A DNA stretch of 64,000 nucleotides from CAVTLG01 sp963735495 (GCA_963735495.1 CAVTLG010000009.1:186001-250000); one strand, 5' to 3'; counted from the first letter of the stretch, positions 46,246-55,428 are shown. Notes: generated by a model from the letters alone, not told the origin. A program made the numbers and translations.

Positions 46246-46642
46246 GTTGTTTGCTCCTCGCTATTTTCTTCTCATTATACAGAGAAGAAAATTAATAGAA
46301 AAGGGCCTATTTCTAGACATAATTTTTGGGAACAGGTATCCTGGCAGGAAAGTCATTTACGCGGACGTGCGCGTGAAATAGGGCATGGCGCGTTTAAGTA
46401 ACGAAGCTGTACCGTTTTGCTGCTTGCTTTGATGGTGTGCGAAAAAGAAACGCCTGCCAATCGAAGCAGACAAGCATCCGGTTGGTAAGCGTTTTTATCG
46501 GGGATGTTTCTCGGCTTCAATGTACTAGTTAGTTGAAATGCTTTTTACTCTCTAGTACACACTCAGAAAATGTCGCAAAAATACCGTTAAGTAAGGGTAA
46601 AATACTTAACTGTGATTGGCTTTGGTGGGAACTACTCAGGTG
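46246..46642. other. Intergenic region, no gene supported
   Basis: The left part holds the 5' region of the pentapeptide-TIR gene. I found no RNA gene. A repeat family 2 copy begins at its right edge. Confidence 0.5.
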
Positions 46643-46825
46643 AGGCAACTTTACAGGAACCGTGGAGGCTCGCGTAGGGGCCGAGCCAAGACCTTTTTCG
46701 TTACCCTTCGGCTTTAGCGGAAAGGCAAAAAAGGTCTTGGCGTCCCTGGCAGCGGCCTGTCCCGTCTTGCACCCACCCAGGACAACCGCAAGGGATTGTC
46801 CCTACGCGGTCCCACTCTGTGATTT
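46643..46825. repeat. Palindromic repeat family 2, second copy
   Basis: It shares both ends with the 9253 copy: ACAGGAACCGTGGAGG and GCGTAGGGGCCGAGC at the left, GGACAACCGCAAGGGATTGT at the right. AAGACCTTTTT and AAAAAAGGTCTT form an inner hairpin, with a nested CCCTTCGGCTTTAGCGG-type loop. The central part is about 50 nt shorter than in the first copy. It ends 10 nt before the glnA stop. Confidence 0.75.
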
Positions 46826-46835
46826 GCTGCTGCGA

Positions 46836-48257
46836 CTATGCGTCGTAGTAGAGTGAGAACTCAATGGGAACCGGGCGCAGGCGCACCTTATCGACCTGTT
46901 CGCGTTTGAGTTCGATGAATTTCTCCAGGACGTCTGGGGTGAAGACGCCACCTTCCAACAGGAAGTCGTGGTCTGCTTCAAGTGCATCCAGTGATGCCTC
47001 CAGCGAACCTGGGACAGAAGCGATCTTGCTCAACTCTTCTGGTGACAGGCTATACAGGTCCTGGTCAACTGGTCCAAAGTTATGCTCGCTAGGCTCAATC
47101 TTGTTGCGGATACCATCCAGACCCGCCAGGAGCAAGGCCGAGAAGAGCAGATAGGGGTTAGCAGTTGGATCAGGTGAGCGGAACTCAATACGCTTGGCCT
47201 TGGCATTATCACCAACTGGGATACGCACGGCTGCGCTACGGTTGCCGAGCGAGAAGACGAGGTTTACTGGTGCCTCGAAGCCTGGTACCAGGCGTTTGTA
47301 GCTATTCGTGCTGGGAGCTGCAATCGCCAGCAGCGCCTTGGCGTGGGTCAAAATGCCACCAACATAGTAGCGTGCTGTCTGCGAAAGCCCGGCATAGCTG
47401 CCTTTCTCATAGAACAGCGGCTTCTCGTCCTTCCACAGGCTCTGGTGGGTGTGCATACCCGAGCCATTGTCGCCGAAGACAGGCTTGGGCATGAACGTGA
47501 CCGTCTTGCCATATTTGCGTGCGGTGTTTTTGACCACATACTTGAAGAGCAACATTTTGTCGGCAGTGTCTACCAGCTTGCCGAAGCGATAGTCAATTTC
47601 GCATTGACCAGCTGCGCCTACCTCGTGGTGATGAGCCTCAACTTCGATGCCCAGGGATTCGAGATTGAGCACCATTTCTGAGCGCAGATCCTGGTAGGTA
47701 TCGTTGGGGGGAACAGGGAAATAGCCACCCTTGACGTTCATAAGATGGCCCAGGCTAGATGCGCCATCGCTCCCATCGCTATTCCAGCCAGCTTCGACGG
47801 AATCGACTTCGGCGTACTGCTTGTTGTCCAGGGAGGCGTAGCGGACACTGTCGAAGATGTAGAACTCGGCTTCTGGTCCGAAATAGGCGGTATCGGCGAT
47901 CCCGCTATCGCGCAAATACTGCTCGGCTTTCTGAGCGATATAGCGTGGGTCGCGACTATAGGGTCTTCTGTCGGGGTGTGTGATGCTGCAGGTCAGACTC
48001 AGCGTAGGGACGGCGGCGAAAGGATCAATAAAGGCGGTGTCGGGATCAGGAATAACCAGCATATCACTTTCGTTAATCGCCTGAAAGCCACGGATGCTCG
48101 AACCATCGAAAGGTATGCCTTCGACAAAAATTTCTTCGCTTAGCTGACGAACAGGCACGCTAAAATGTTGCCAGGTACCGGGAAGGTCGGTGAATTTGAT
48201 ATCGACAATCTTCACACCATTATCCTTGGCAAACTGTAGGACTTCCTCTGGGGTCAT
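46836..48257 (-). CDS. glnA: Type I glutamine synthetase
   Basis: ATG 48257 after AGAGGAG gives 473 residues, the family size; the frame from 48356 extends without support. Landmarks are FDGSSIRGF, GPEAEFYIFD, the ATP region KPVFGDNGSGMHTHQSLW, the glutamate-site region MxxxxxSYKRLVPG-like (TNSYKRLVPGFEAPVN) and RIPVGDNAKAKRIEFRSPD. LYSLSPEEL near residue 400 carries a Tyr where adenylylation occurs in the beta subtype. It assimilates ammonia into glutamine. The gene is alone on its strand with a long upstream gap. Confidence 0.95.
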   Translation of the reverse strand: MTPEEVLQFAKDNGVKIVDIKFTDLPGTWQHFSVPVRQLSEEIFVEGIPFDGSSIRGFQAINESDMLVIPDPDTAFIDPFAAVPTLSLTCSITHPDRRPYSRDPRYIAQKAEQYLRDSGIADTAYFGPEAEFYIFDSVRYASLDNKQYAEVDSVEAGWNSDGSDGASSLGHLMNVKGGYFPVPPNDTYQDLRSEMVLNLESLGIEVEAHHHEVGAAGQCEIDYRFGKLVDTADKMLLFKYVVKNTARKYGKTVTFMPKPVFGDNGSGMHTHQSLWKDEKPLFYEKGSYAGLSQTARYYVGGILTHAKALLAIAAPSTNSYKRLVPGFEAPVNLVFSLGNRSAAVRIPVGDNAKAKRIEFRSPDPTANPYLLFSALLLAGLDGIRNKIEPSEHNFGPVDQDLYSLSPEELSKIASVPGSLEASLDALEADHDFLLEGGVFTPDVLEKFIELKREQVDKVRLRPVPIEFSLYYDA

Positions 48258-48710
48258 CTGCTCTCTTCTCCTCTTACATTTTTTCCTGGCTTCATTGCAG
48301 GAAGTGATGGCGAGCGTTGCCTGGTTATTCGTTGGTAGTTCTATATAGCAGTACAATCATAGAACCGCAGTGCATAATCCGAGGGTTATCAAACCTGCAC
48401 TTATGATATGACGGCAGTGGTTTATGATACTACAGTCAGTTTATCCGAAAGTTACTGCCCTGTTTTTGTGCAGATTATACAAATCGAGGTCTATATGCTC
48501 CTGCATATGTCACGATATACGCCTATTTTCCTGCAAAAAAGCTTGTATGAAGGAACTACTGCACTGTGCTAAATGTGCAGACTGACCACAATGGCTCAGT
48601 TTTTTCTCCTGACAGAGTGGGAAGAATAGCTATATGCCTGGCATCTCCGTGAACCAGGCTAGCGAGCTAGTACCCCGTCAAAATGACGCTGGTTTTGCTG
48701 CAGAGCGCTG
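48258..48710. other. Intergenic region, probable glnA promoter area
   Basis: This 453-nt gap separates the glnA start from the cofC stop. It is AT-rich near 48400-48560. I found no riboswitch or RNA gene, and no convincing terminator for the F420 operon. Confidence 0.5.
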
Positions 48711-49325
48711 TTATCGACAGGGAGCCGTTGCGCTTGTATTGTAGCTATAGAACAGCTCTAAATCATTGATGGTATCTATATCCAGTGCCAGGCCCAGGCT
48801 GCGCTGGACGTAGCAGCTAACCTGTTGCTGCTCTGCTTCAGCAAGGTAGTGTTGTAAACTCCCGGGACCAAAGACATACGGGAGTACCAGGGGAGGGCGT
48901 GCAAAGAACGCGTTGGTACCCGTCTCTTCCTGTGATGCGGCCAGGACAACGCTGTAGTGTCTGGCCTGTTCGATCATGGCCAGTATATCGTCTACCTGAA
49001 GCAGAGGCAGGTCCGCAGAGATCGTGAGTAATCCGGTCGCTCCATCTGCCAGCTCTCGCCGTGCGGCAGCCGTAAGCGCCGGGTTATGTCCTGCTAGCTC
49101 CTCGACGCGAGCGTATGCTCCCCATGCCTGAGCACGCTCTAGCACATGCCTATCGGAGCTGACGACCGATACGTGTGCGAACGCCTGGCTTTTGTGGAGC
49201 ACACAGAGCACATGATGGAGCATTTCGAGCATCAACGTCGCTCTTTGGGCCTGGGTGAGATGCCCGGCGAGACGACTTTTGGCCTCAGCGAGCGACTTTA
49301 CTGGAACAAGTGCTGTATATTTCAA
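48711..49325 (-). CDS. cofC: 2-phospho-L-lactate (or phosphoenolpyruvate) guanylyltransferase, F420 biosynthesis
   Basis: A 204-residue nucleotidyltransferase. It opens TALVPVKSLAEAKSRLAGHL, the CofC/FbiD signature, with GHNPALTAAARR and ISADLPLLQVDDILAM following. It makes the GDP-activated lactate or enolpyruvate used by CofD. It is the last gene of the cofE-nitroreductase-cofD-cofC set, 82 nt after cofD. In organisms with a separate or fused nitroreductase domain the substrate is phosphoenolpyruvate, which is inferred here. Confidence 0.9.
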   Translation of the reverse strand: MKYTALVPVKSLAEAKSRLAGHLTQAQRATLMLEMLHHVLCVLHKSQAFAHVSVVSSDRHVLERAQAWGAYARVEELAGHNPALTAAARRELADGATGLLTISADLPLLQVDDILAMIEQARHYSVVLAASQEETGTNAFFARPPLVLPYVFGPGSLQHYLAEAEQQQVSCYVQRSLGLALDIDTINDLELFYSYNTSATAPCR

Positions 49326-49407
49326 TCGGATTACCTATGATAAACGGGCACAGCGTAGCACTGTCACCATGGTGTCACGGTATGTTGACGCATGCCCCAT
49401 CTTGCTA

Positions 49408-50340
49408 CTAGAAGCTCAAGCCAGCGGCCTTTAACACGTCACGTGCCAGTGCGGCTTTGGCGTCGAGATCACGCATGATCGTATCGGTGACGACGGTAGG
49501 GATGCCCAGGTCTTCGATCTCGCTGGTCAGGTGAGCGTCCTGCTGGTCGATGACCATCACATCCAGGAAATCGCGATAGCAACGCGCCACGCCCACCGCC
49601 GAGATCTCCATGCCCAGTCCGCGCATCAGCTTATCGGCTGGTCCTTTGATCGGTGCGCCTCCGACAATCGGACTCACCGCGACAATCATGCCGCTGGCTT
49701 CATGGAGCACGTCATGGATGCCTGGGACGGCTAAAATACTGCCAATGCTGACAATCGGATTGCTGGGGGCGATCAGGATAGCGTCAGCTTGTTTGAGCGC
49801 GTCAAGCACGCCTGGAGCTGGCCTGGCGCTCTGTGCTCCCACAAACTCCACCCCTTGTACCTCATCGGCGCTGCGTCGCTTCACCAGATATTCCTCAAAG
49901 TGGATCAATCCATCTGGCGTCTGGATATGGGTGGCGATCGGCTGGTCACTCATCGGAAGGATGCGCAGTTTTAGACCGAAGCGCGTACGCAAATCGTCGG
50001 TGATCTCGCTGAGCGTTTTGCCTTGCCGCAAGAGACCAGTACGGTGAATATGCGTTGCCAGATCGCGATCTCCTAGCTGAAACCAATCCTCATGGCCGTA
50101 GCTGGTTAATTGCTGCATCGTCGCGTAGGTATCGTTGCGCATGCCCCAGCCATAGGTCTCATCGACGATGCCAGCCAGCGTATACATCACGATATCGATG
50201 TCGGGAGAAACGTGTAATCCATAGAAGTCGCGGTCATCGCCGATATTCGCGATGACGGTAATCTCTTCCTGAGGTACGACCTGGACTACTCCCTGCAAAA
50301 AGCGCGCCGCACCGATGCCACCTGCAAGAACAACTATCAT
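49408..50340 (-). CDS. cofD: 2-phospho-L-lactate transferase (F420-0 synthesis)
   Basis: The start is ATG 50340 (MIVVLAGGIGAARFLQG), where family similarity begins. The open frame extends to 50421 but runs through a palindromic repeat. That gives about 310 residues. The GGIGAARF loop, ANIGDDRDFYGLHVSPDIDI, TYGWGMRNDTYATMQQL, FQLGDRDLATHIHRT and LIAPSNPIVSIGSIL all match CofD/FbiA. It joins the activated three-carbon acid to FO. The nearest Shine-Dalgarno candidate (ATGAGG) is about 13 nt upstream, inside the repeat. Confidence 0.92.
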   Translation of the reverse strand: MIVVLAGGIGAARFLQGVVQVVPQEEITVIANIGDDRDFYGLHVSPDIDIVMYTLAGIVDETYGWGMRNDTYATMQQLTSYGHEDWFQLGDRDLATHIHRTGLLRQGKTLSEITDDLRTRFGLKLRILPMSDQPIATHIQTPDGLIHFEEYLVKRRSADEVQGVEFVGAQSARPAPGVLDALKQADAILIAPSNPIVSIGSILAVPGIHDVLHEASGMIVAVSPIVGGAPIKGPADKLMRGLGMEISAVGVARCYRDFLDVMVIDQQDAHLTSEIEDLGIPTVVTDTIMRDLDAKAALARDVLKAAGLSF

Positions 50341-50417
50341 AGTTTTATGTAACCTCATACCCATATGCATGCAGAAACGAGGCTTGAGCCTTCGGCCCAT
50401 CTGCATGCAAGGCAATA
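50341..50417. repeat. Palindromic repeat family 3, inside the F420 operon
   Basis: CATACCCATATGCATGCAGA at one end and CTGCATGCAAGGCAATAT at the other flank a GAGCCTTCGGCCCATCTG centre. The same ends occur at 59868-59995. GCATGCAG and CTGCATGC are inverted. It fills the gap between the nitroreductase stop (50418) and cofD. Confidence 0.65.
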
Positions 50418-51095
50418 TCAATCAAATTGAACAATCAAACTTTCTAAGGGCAGACGTCCGCGACGTTGGGGATCTGCGGCGGCGTAGCCGACCGTAATCA
50501 ATGCGTGTGGGATGAGTCGCGTATCCAGGTTGAGCGCGGCACAGGCCACTTCAGGACAAAAGAGTGGTGCGCACATCCAGCCAGCGTCTAAGCCCAGATC
50601 ATAGGCCATGAGCAGCATATTTTGGATCGCGGCACCGAGACTTTGAATTGCCATCGTAGTCTCGTCGGCCTGGCGTTGCGCGTCGGGATAGTGATCCAGG
50701 TCCTCCAGATAGAGACATGGGATAATGATGGCGGGTGCGCGCAGAATGCGTTGGCGTGATTTCTCCATGCGTACATTGACGATCTCGGCTGGTTGCCCAT
50801 CCATCTGCAAATTCTTTTGCCAGGTTTCGCCCATCGCGGTCGCAAGGCGCATCTTTGGCTCTGGCCGCGTCAGTACGGCGAAGCGCCACGGCTGTCGACC
50901 GTGTGGTGATGGTGCCCAGCGCGCCGCCTCTATGATCTGTTCCAGCAACTCACGCTCGACCGGGCGCTCCTGGTAGCTGCGCACGCTGCGTCTGCCGCAT
51001 AGCAATGTGGCCAGATCTGTCGCGCGTCTGGGTGTGGTTGTTTGTCGTATATCATCGGTGTGTAGTGTCACGATATTCCTACTGCTTATAGTCAT
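50418..51095 (-). CDS. Nitroreductase family FMN protein, probable dehydro-F420-0 reductase
   Basis: From ATG 51095 the protein has about 225 residues. Similarity to nitroreductases begins at LATLLCGRRSVRSYQERPVE, with the FMN-phosphate region AARWAPSPHGRQPWRFAVL and AIQSLGAAIQNMLLMAYDLG, then DAGWMCAPLFCPE. This is the pattern of the C-terminal half of mycobacterial FbiB, which reduces dehydro-F420-0. Here that half is a separate gene 13 nt after cofE (the FbiB N-terminal half) and before cofD. The role is therefore strongly suggested by order. The frame extends to 51212, overlapping cofE, but that part has no family similarity. Confidence 0.82.
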   Translation of the reverse strand: MTISSRNIVTLHTDDIRQTTTPRRATDLATLLCGRRSVRSYQERPVERELLEQIIEAARWAPSPHGRQPWRFAVLTRPEPKMRLATAMGETWQKNLQMDGQPAEIVNVRMEKSRQRILRAPAIIIPCLYLEDLDHYPDAQRQADETTMAIQSLGAAIQNMLLMAYDLGLDAGWMCAPLFCPEVACAALNLDTRLIPHALITVGYAAADPQRRGRLPLESLIVQFD

Positions 51096-51108
51096 AATAT
51101 GGATCTGA

Positions 51109-51864
51109 TTAGCGGAACATGTCAGTTGCGCTCTCGCGTTGCAGTGTTTGTATGCCTCCTTCACCTGGTATGTAGCGATAGCCGCGAATGAGAGCGACAG
51201 GTACGCGGTCAATTTTGCCCATCACCAGTTCGGCGGCGGCGGCCAGTTCATCGGCGACAGCGATGACGCTGGCCTGGAGTTCGTAGCCATAAGGATCAAG
51301 CTGTCCCCGGTAGTCTGCCAGCGCTTGCATGCCGGCTACTCCGATAGCCATGTTGACCTGCCCGTTGCGCCAGGGGCGTCCCCAGGTATCTGAAATAATT
51401 ACAGCGAGATCCTCGCCGGTCAGTTGTTGGAGTCGTGTGCGTAAAAGTTGTGCAGACTGATCAGCGTCAACTGGAAGCAAGGTCAAAAGATTGGCACCGT
51501 TCACATTTGATTCATCGACGCCTGCGTTCGCGCAGATAAAGCCATGCTGCGTCTCGCTAATCAGTACCCCGTGATCCATGCGCACAATGCGTTTGCTTTC
51601 ACGCAGGACGACCTCGACGTGACGAGGATCTTTATTGCCCTGTTGAGCAATCTGTGTAGCAAAAGCAGATGGCTCTATCTCATCCAGGCGGACGGTGCGT
51701 CCCTCCGCTTTTGATACAATCTTCTGGGTGACAACGAGCACATCGCCCTGTTGCAGGGTTACTTGCTGGCGTTGTAACGCAGTGGCAATGATCTCCCCCA
51801 GGTCCGCCTGGGGGGGTATTTCGCCAATTTCGTTGATAGGAATGATGCGTAGTTCTGTGCTCAT
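51109..51864 (-). CDS. cofE: Coenzyme F420-0:L-glutamate ligase
   Basis: A 251-residue protein of CofE size. Landmarks are GDVLVVTQKIVSKAEGRTVR, then HGFICANAGVDESNV, ISDTWGRPWRNGQVNMAIGV and the C-terminal ADELAAAAELVMGKIDRVPV. It adds glutamates to F420-0. It is the first gene of the four-gene F420 unit on the minus strand. A 61-nt gap separates ATG 51864 from a repeat family 1 copy upstream, and the promoter must lie in or beyond that copy. Confidence 0.93.
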   Translation of the reverse strand: MSTELRIIPINEIGEIPPQADLGEIIATALQRQQVTLQQGDVLVVTQKIVSKAEGRTVRLDEIEPSAFATQIAQQGNKDPRHVEVVLRESKRIVRMDHGVLISETQHGFICANAGVDESNVNGANLLTLLPVDADQSAQLLRTRLQQLTGEDLAVIISDTWGRPWRNGQVNMAIGVAGMQALADYRGQLDPYGYELQASVIAVADELAAAAELVMGKIDRVPVALIRGYRYIPGEGGIQTLQRESATDMFR

Positions 51865-51917
51865 GCCCCTTATTATATCGCCTGAGTTGTGCTACTGCCA
51901 ATTGCAGGCTACCAGCG

Positions 51918-52051
51918 GGTCTCCATCTTTGTGGGGAAACGTCGGGGAACAGGGTAGGGGCGTCACCTCGCGTGCGCCCCGTTGCTCGTCTCGTGGCCAG
52001 CAGGGCGGTCGCCAGGACACGCCCCTACCCTATTCCTCCTCATGGATGCAA
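51918..52051. repeat. Palindromic repeat family 1, typical copy
   Basis: The left end is GGTCTCCATCTTTGTGGGGA, AACGTCGGGG, then AGGGTAGGGGCGTCACCTCG. The right end is GGCGGTCGCCAGGACACGCC, CCTACCCTATT and CTCATGGATG. GGGTAGGGGCGT and ACGCCCCTACCC are inverted. It lies between cofE and the convergently placed cupin region, with no coding content. Confidence 0.8.
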
Positions 52052-52150
52052 AGTTCTGTATGTTCCAGCAACAACCTGCATTAAAATAAAAACACCAGCT
52101 TCAAAGAGCCACCTGGAAGTATGTCCAGGTGGCTGGCTCTCTGCGCTAAG

Positions 52151-52531
52151 CTAGCGTCGCTCTATTGCTGGTTTGCCATACAGGTGGCCGCCCTGAAAAT
52201 CCAGCCCGATATAGGGTTCATTCCCAATCACCCAGGCATCGTGTCCAGGTCGTAACAATTGAACATCTTCTGGCCCTACTTCCTGTTCCGTTCCATCGTC
52301 TGCTCGTACTATCATACGCCCTGAGATGCAGTAATTGAAATGCGGTACCTCGCAACTCTCTGTACCCACCATTGGCTTGACGCACTCCGACCAGCGCCAT
52401 CCTGGCTCAAAAGTTACCTTCATCAGTGACAACTCGCCAAATTGAACGACCTCGATTCTGGTCTTGGGCAGGGTCCGTACTTCATCTGGCCTCTTCAGAC
52501 TCTTTTTCTGCATACTCTGAATCTTATTCAT
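52151..52531 (-). CDS. Small cupin-domain protein
   Basis: A 126-residue protein with AGAGGATAGCAA before ATG 52531. The cupin barrel includes VTFEPGWRWSECVKP, PHFNYCISGRMIVRADDGTE and PGHDAWVIGNEPYIGLDF. Some of the usual metal-binding His residues appear (PHFNY, PGHDAW). Such small cupins bind metals or small ligands; no partner is suggested by context. Confidence 0.8.
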   Translation of the reverse strand: MNKIQSMQKKSLKRPDEVRTLPKTRIEVVQFGELSLMKVTFEPGWRWSECVKPMVGTESCEVPHFNYCISGRMIVRADDGTEQEVGPEDVQLLRPGHDAWVIGNEPYIGLDFQGGHLYGKPAIERR

Positions 52532-52803
52532 TTGCTATCCTCTTTCTCGCGAAGAAAGTATTGGCTGTTGCTATGGAGACAATTCCCTATGCAGGACGCA
52601 CATGCAAGATACACTGAGCATGTGTATGTGGGTGTTTTCCCAATGATAACACGGTGGCACAGCGCAGTGCGATGACACGCGATTGGATACGAGGAAAAAC
52701 ACAACAGCCTTGTCATCTGGTCCTGGGTGGACCTGGGCAGAGAGGAAGATAGAAATTTGCGCCCCTTGCAGCACCAGGGGATTTTGTGACATATTACTCT
52801 GTA

Positions 52804-52952
52804 GAAGACCTTCGGGGCAGGGTGCAATTCCCGACCGGCGGTAAGGCACATCTGTAGTGCTGAGCCCGCGAGTCCTTGGCAGCTTCTCGCTGGTCAAAGG
52901 GCAGATTCGGTATGATTCCGAAGCCGACGGTACAGTCCGGATGGGAGAAGGT
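52804..52952 (+). promoter_or_regulatory. FMN riboswitch (RFN element)
   Basis: The conserved parts appear in order: CTTCGGGGCAGGGTGCAATT, CCCGACCGGCGGTAAGGC, GAGCCCGCGAG, GGCAGATTCGGTATGATTCC, GAAGCCGACGGTACAGTCCG and GATGGGAGAAGG. These form the six-stem FMN aptamer. The next gene, 215 nt downstream, is the permease of a riboflavin importer, which FMN would shut off. The expression platform between 52953 and 53160 was not resolved. Confidence 0.95.
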
Positions 52953-53167
52953 TTCTATGCAGGCCAGCTTGCCTGTCACACTTGAGTGATAGGATGAGTT
53001 GTACTGGCTGTATGCAGCCTGTTGGCGTGTGTGCAGGGTGCTACTGATGCTGGCTTGAGCGCTTCTGATCTCCCTTATATGTCCCCCCTGGTTAGTTCCA
53101 TTGACGTTGCTCTTTCTATCTATGGTTTGAGTGATTGTCATAAGTGCTATGACCGAGGGATTTAGCT

Positions 53168-54046
53168 ATGAGTGTAACCACTTCTACGGCTGAACGCGCT
53201 ATCGTGGCACAAGATAGGGATGCCTATGTGGACAATAGCAGCCTTGTCTCAGCGCAGCGCCTACCCAATCAGCACATGCATAATTTGAAACGCGTGCAGT
53301 GGACTGTTGCTATCTTGCCTCCATTGCTGCTGGCCGGGCTATTGCTACTGGCCTGGTATGCCATTACTGCGTATAGCCATGTGACGAGCTTGATTCTCCC
53401 CACGCCTGCCGCTGTTTTCGCGAGCCTGTTTGAGAATCTGCAATCGGGTCTCTATTGGAGCAATACGCTGGCAACGGTCCAGGAGAGTGTCTATGGATTT
53501 TTGTTCGCGCTAGCGCTGGCCCTGCCACTCGGCTACGGAGTGGCGAAATCGCGTGTGCTGGCGCATACGCTGCAACCATATCTGGCCGCTGGTCAGGCCA
53601 TTCCGGCGATTGTCATTGCGCCTTTTTTGTTTCTCTGGTTGGGCAATGGCATGTTACCTGTGATCGTGATTTGTATGCTGGTGGTGCTCTTCCCGTTGAT
53701 CGTCAATACCATTCTGGGTATACAAACTATTGATAGGGCGCTTATCGAAGCCGCTCGTCTGGAAGGTGCGTATGGTTGGCCGCTACTGGCACATATCGAG
53801 TTTCCACTGGCCTTACCGGCGATTCTGGCGGCTGTACGTACCAGTATGACGTTGTCGATTACCGGTGCACTGGTGGGTGAGTTTTTTTGTAATCCCGATC
53901 AAGGTCTGGGGGCGCTTATACAAATAGCATTGCACCAGTATGATATGGCGTTTCTGTTTGCCACGGTGATTGTACTGGGCGTGCTGGCGGCAATCTACTA
54001 TAGCGCGACCTGGCTGCTGGTCAAGGCTGCTGAGAGTATCTACTAA
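53168..54046 (+). CDS. ribX: ABC transporter permease, probable riboflavin importer
   Basis: A 292-residue permease with GAGGG before ATG 53168. After a hydrophilic N-terminus of about 45 residues it has six membrane segments. The cytoplasmic EAA loop is EAARLEGAYGWPLLAHIEFP. The family is that of SsuC/TauC-type permeases. The FMN riboswitch upstream and the NMT1-type binding protein downstream match RibXY systems described in Chloroflexota. No ATPase gene is in the set, as also reported for RibXY, so a shared ATPase is likely. Confidence 0.88.
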   Translation: MSVTTSTAERAIVAQDRDAYVDNSSLVSAQRLPNQHMHNLKRVQWTVAILPPLLLAGLLLLAWYAITAYSHVTSLILPTPAAVFASLFENLQSGLYWSNTLATVQESVYGFLFALALALPLGYGVAKSRVLAHTLQPYLAAGQAIPAIVIAPFLFLWLGNGMLPVIVICMLVVLFPLIVNTILGIQTIDRALIEAARLEGAYGWPLLAHIEFPLALPAILAAVRTSMTLSITGALVGEFFCNPDQGLGALIQIALHQYDMAFLFATVIVLGVLAAIYYSATWLLVKAAESIY

Positions 54047-54088
54047 ATCTCGTACGTATTCAGGTTTGCAGGGAGAAAGACTTTACAC

Positions 54089-55105
54089 ATGTATCTACGT
54101 CATCATTTGTCTGGACGGCTATTATCCATTTTATCTTTCGTGGTGTTGTGCGCTGTGCTGCTCGCTGCTTGTGGGAGTAGCGCGACTTCGAATGCCGCCA
54201 GCTCTACTGGCAGCTTGAAGAGCGTATCAATAGGTCTGGGCTATACGCCTGATATTCAATTTGCACCATTCTATGTAGCTCAGAGCAAGGGATACTATAA
54301 GGCGGCGGGTCTCAATGTCACGCTGCATCATGGTATCGAGACTGATCTGATCGGGACGATGCTGGCGGGTAAGAGCACGTTTGTGTTTGCCAGTGGCGAT
54401 GAATTGCTCGTCGCTCACGATAAAAACAAGGACGTGAAGATTATCAATGTGGGCACCATCTATCAAGAATATCCTGTCAGCTTGATTGTGCCCGCCGCCT
54501 CTGCGATCAAGACGCTGGCCGATCTGAAAGGTCATAGCATTGGCGTACCTGGTCCTTACGGTGCGACCTATATTGGATTACTGGCTTTACTGTATAAAGC
54601 CAACCTTCCGCTCTCAGATGTGCATGTGGAATCAATCGGCTTTAACCAGGTGGCTGCGCTGGCCGCGCATCGCGTCGATGCTGTAATGGGATATGCAAAT
54701 AATGAGCCGTTGCAGTTGGAGCACGATGGCGTGCCGGTACGCACCTTCCTGGCTTCAGATTACCAGCCACTGGTCTCCAATGGCATCATTACCACGCAGC
54801 AGATGTATAGCAGCCAGCCGCAGGTGGTGCGGAGCTTCGTGCAGGCTACGCTCAGAGGTGTGCGGGATGTGCTCAATGATCCCAGAGGAGCCGTCACGAT
54901 TAGTCAGAGTTATGTTCCGGCCTTGAATACGACACAGGCTCTGGCAGAATTGGATGCGACGTTGCCTGTGTATAGGGGAGATGGTCGGCTGGGCTATAAT
55001 GATAGTGCGACCTGGGAGTCGATGGCGCAATTCTTAGTGGCGCAGAAGCTTATTGCGCCCGTGACAAATCTTGCACAGTTTTATACGAATCAGGATATCT
55101 CATAG
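54089..55105 (+). CDS. ribY: NMT1/THI5-type substrate-binding lipoprotein, probable riboflavin importer
   Basis: A 338-residue protein with a lipoprotein signal: basic start, hydrophobic stretch and the lipobox LLAACGSS near residue 29. The mature part has the NMT1 pattern: IGLGYTPDIQFAPFYVAQSK, YKAAGLNVTLHHG, FASGDELLVAH, then LADLKGHSIGVPGPYGATYI. It would bind riboflavin outside the cell and deliver it to RibX, 42 nt upstream. Substrate is inferred from the riboswitch. Confidence 0.9.
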   Translation: MYLRHHLSGRLLSILSFVVLCAVLLAACGSSATSNAASSTGSLKSVSIGLGYTPDIQFAPFYVAQSKGYYKAAGLNVTLHHGIETDLIGTMLAGKSTFVFASGDELLVAHDKNKDVKIINVGTIYQEYPVSLIVPAASAIKTLADLKGHSIGVPGPYGATYIGLLALLYKANLPLSDVHVESIGFNQVAALAAHRVDAVMGYANNEPLQLEHDGVPVRTFLASDYQPLVSNGIITTQQMYSSQPQVVRSFVQATLRGVRDVLNDPRGAVTISQSYVPALNTTQALAELDATLPVYRGDGRLGYNDSATWESMAQFLVAQKLIAPVTNLAQFYTNQDIS

Positions 55106-55197
55106 CCGAGGAGCGACACCGGGCAAGATGCTTTTGATGGCGATCGTCTGGCCTCTCTTTACCGGCAGCTCTCTTGGGTAGAATGGAACAGACGGCA

Positions 55198-55428
55198 TCA
55201 AAGGATGGCCGTCTGTTCTTCCGTTTCCTCACCCACCTCAAAGCCCGGGGCAAAGAAGTTATGACGCCAGATGCGTGCATGTGCTCTTGTACAGCCTACC
55301 GCCCTGGACAATTGCAAGCTGTTGAGCGAAGGGTCCTGACGTAACAACATATGAATGCGCTGCTTATACGTGCGTTTGGTTGAGAAACGCCGTTCGTATG
55401 CCTGTCTCGGTTGTCTTGATCTTCTCAT
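55198..55428 (-). CDS. Small HTH-like basic protein, function unknown
   Basis: A 76-residue frame with AGGAG 12 nt before ATG 55428. The segment LLRQDPSLNSLQLSRAVGCT, then RAHARIWRHNF, looks like a helix-turn-helix. The N-terminus is strongly basic and the C-terminus acidic. No family is certain. Confidence 0.45.
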   Translation of the reverse strand: MRRSRQPRQAYERRFSTKRTYKQRIHMLLRQDPSLNSLQLSRAVGCTRAHARIWRHNFFAPGFEVGEETEEQTAIL

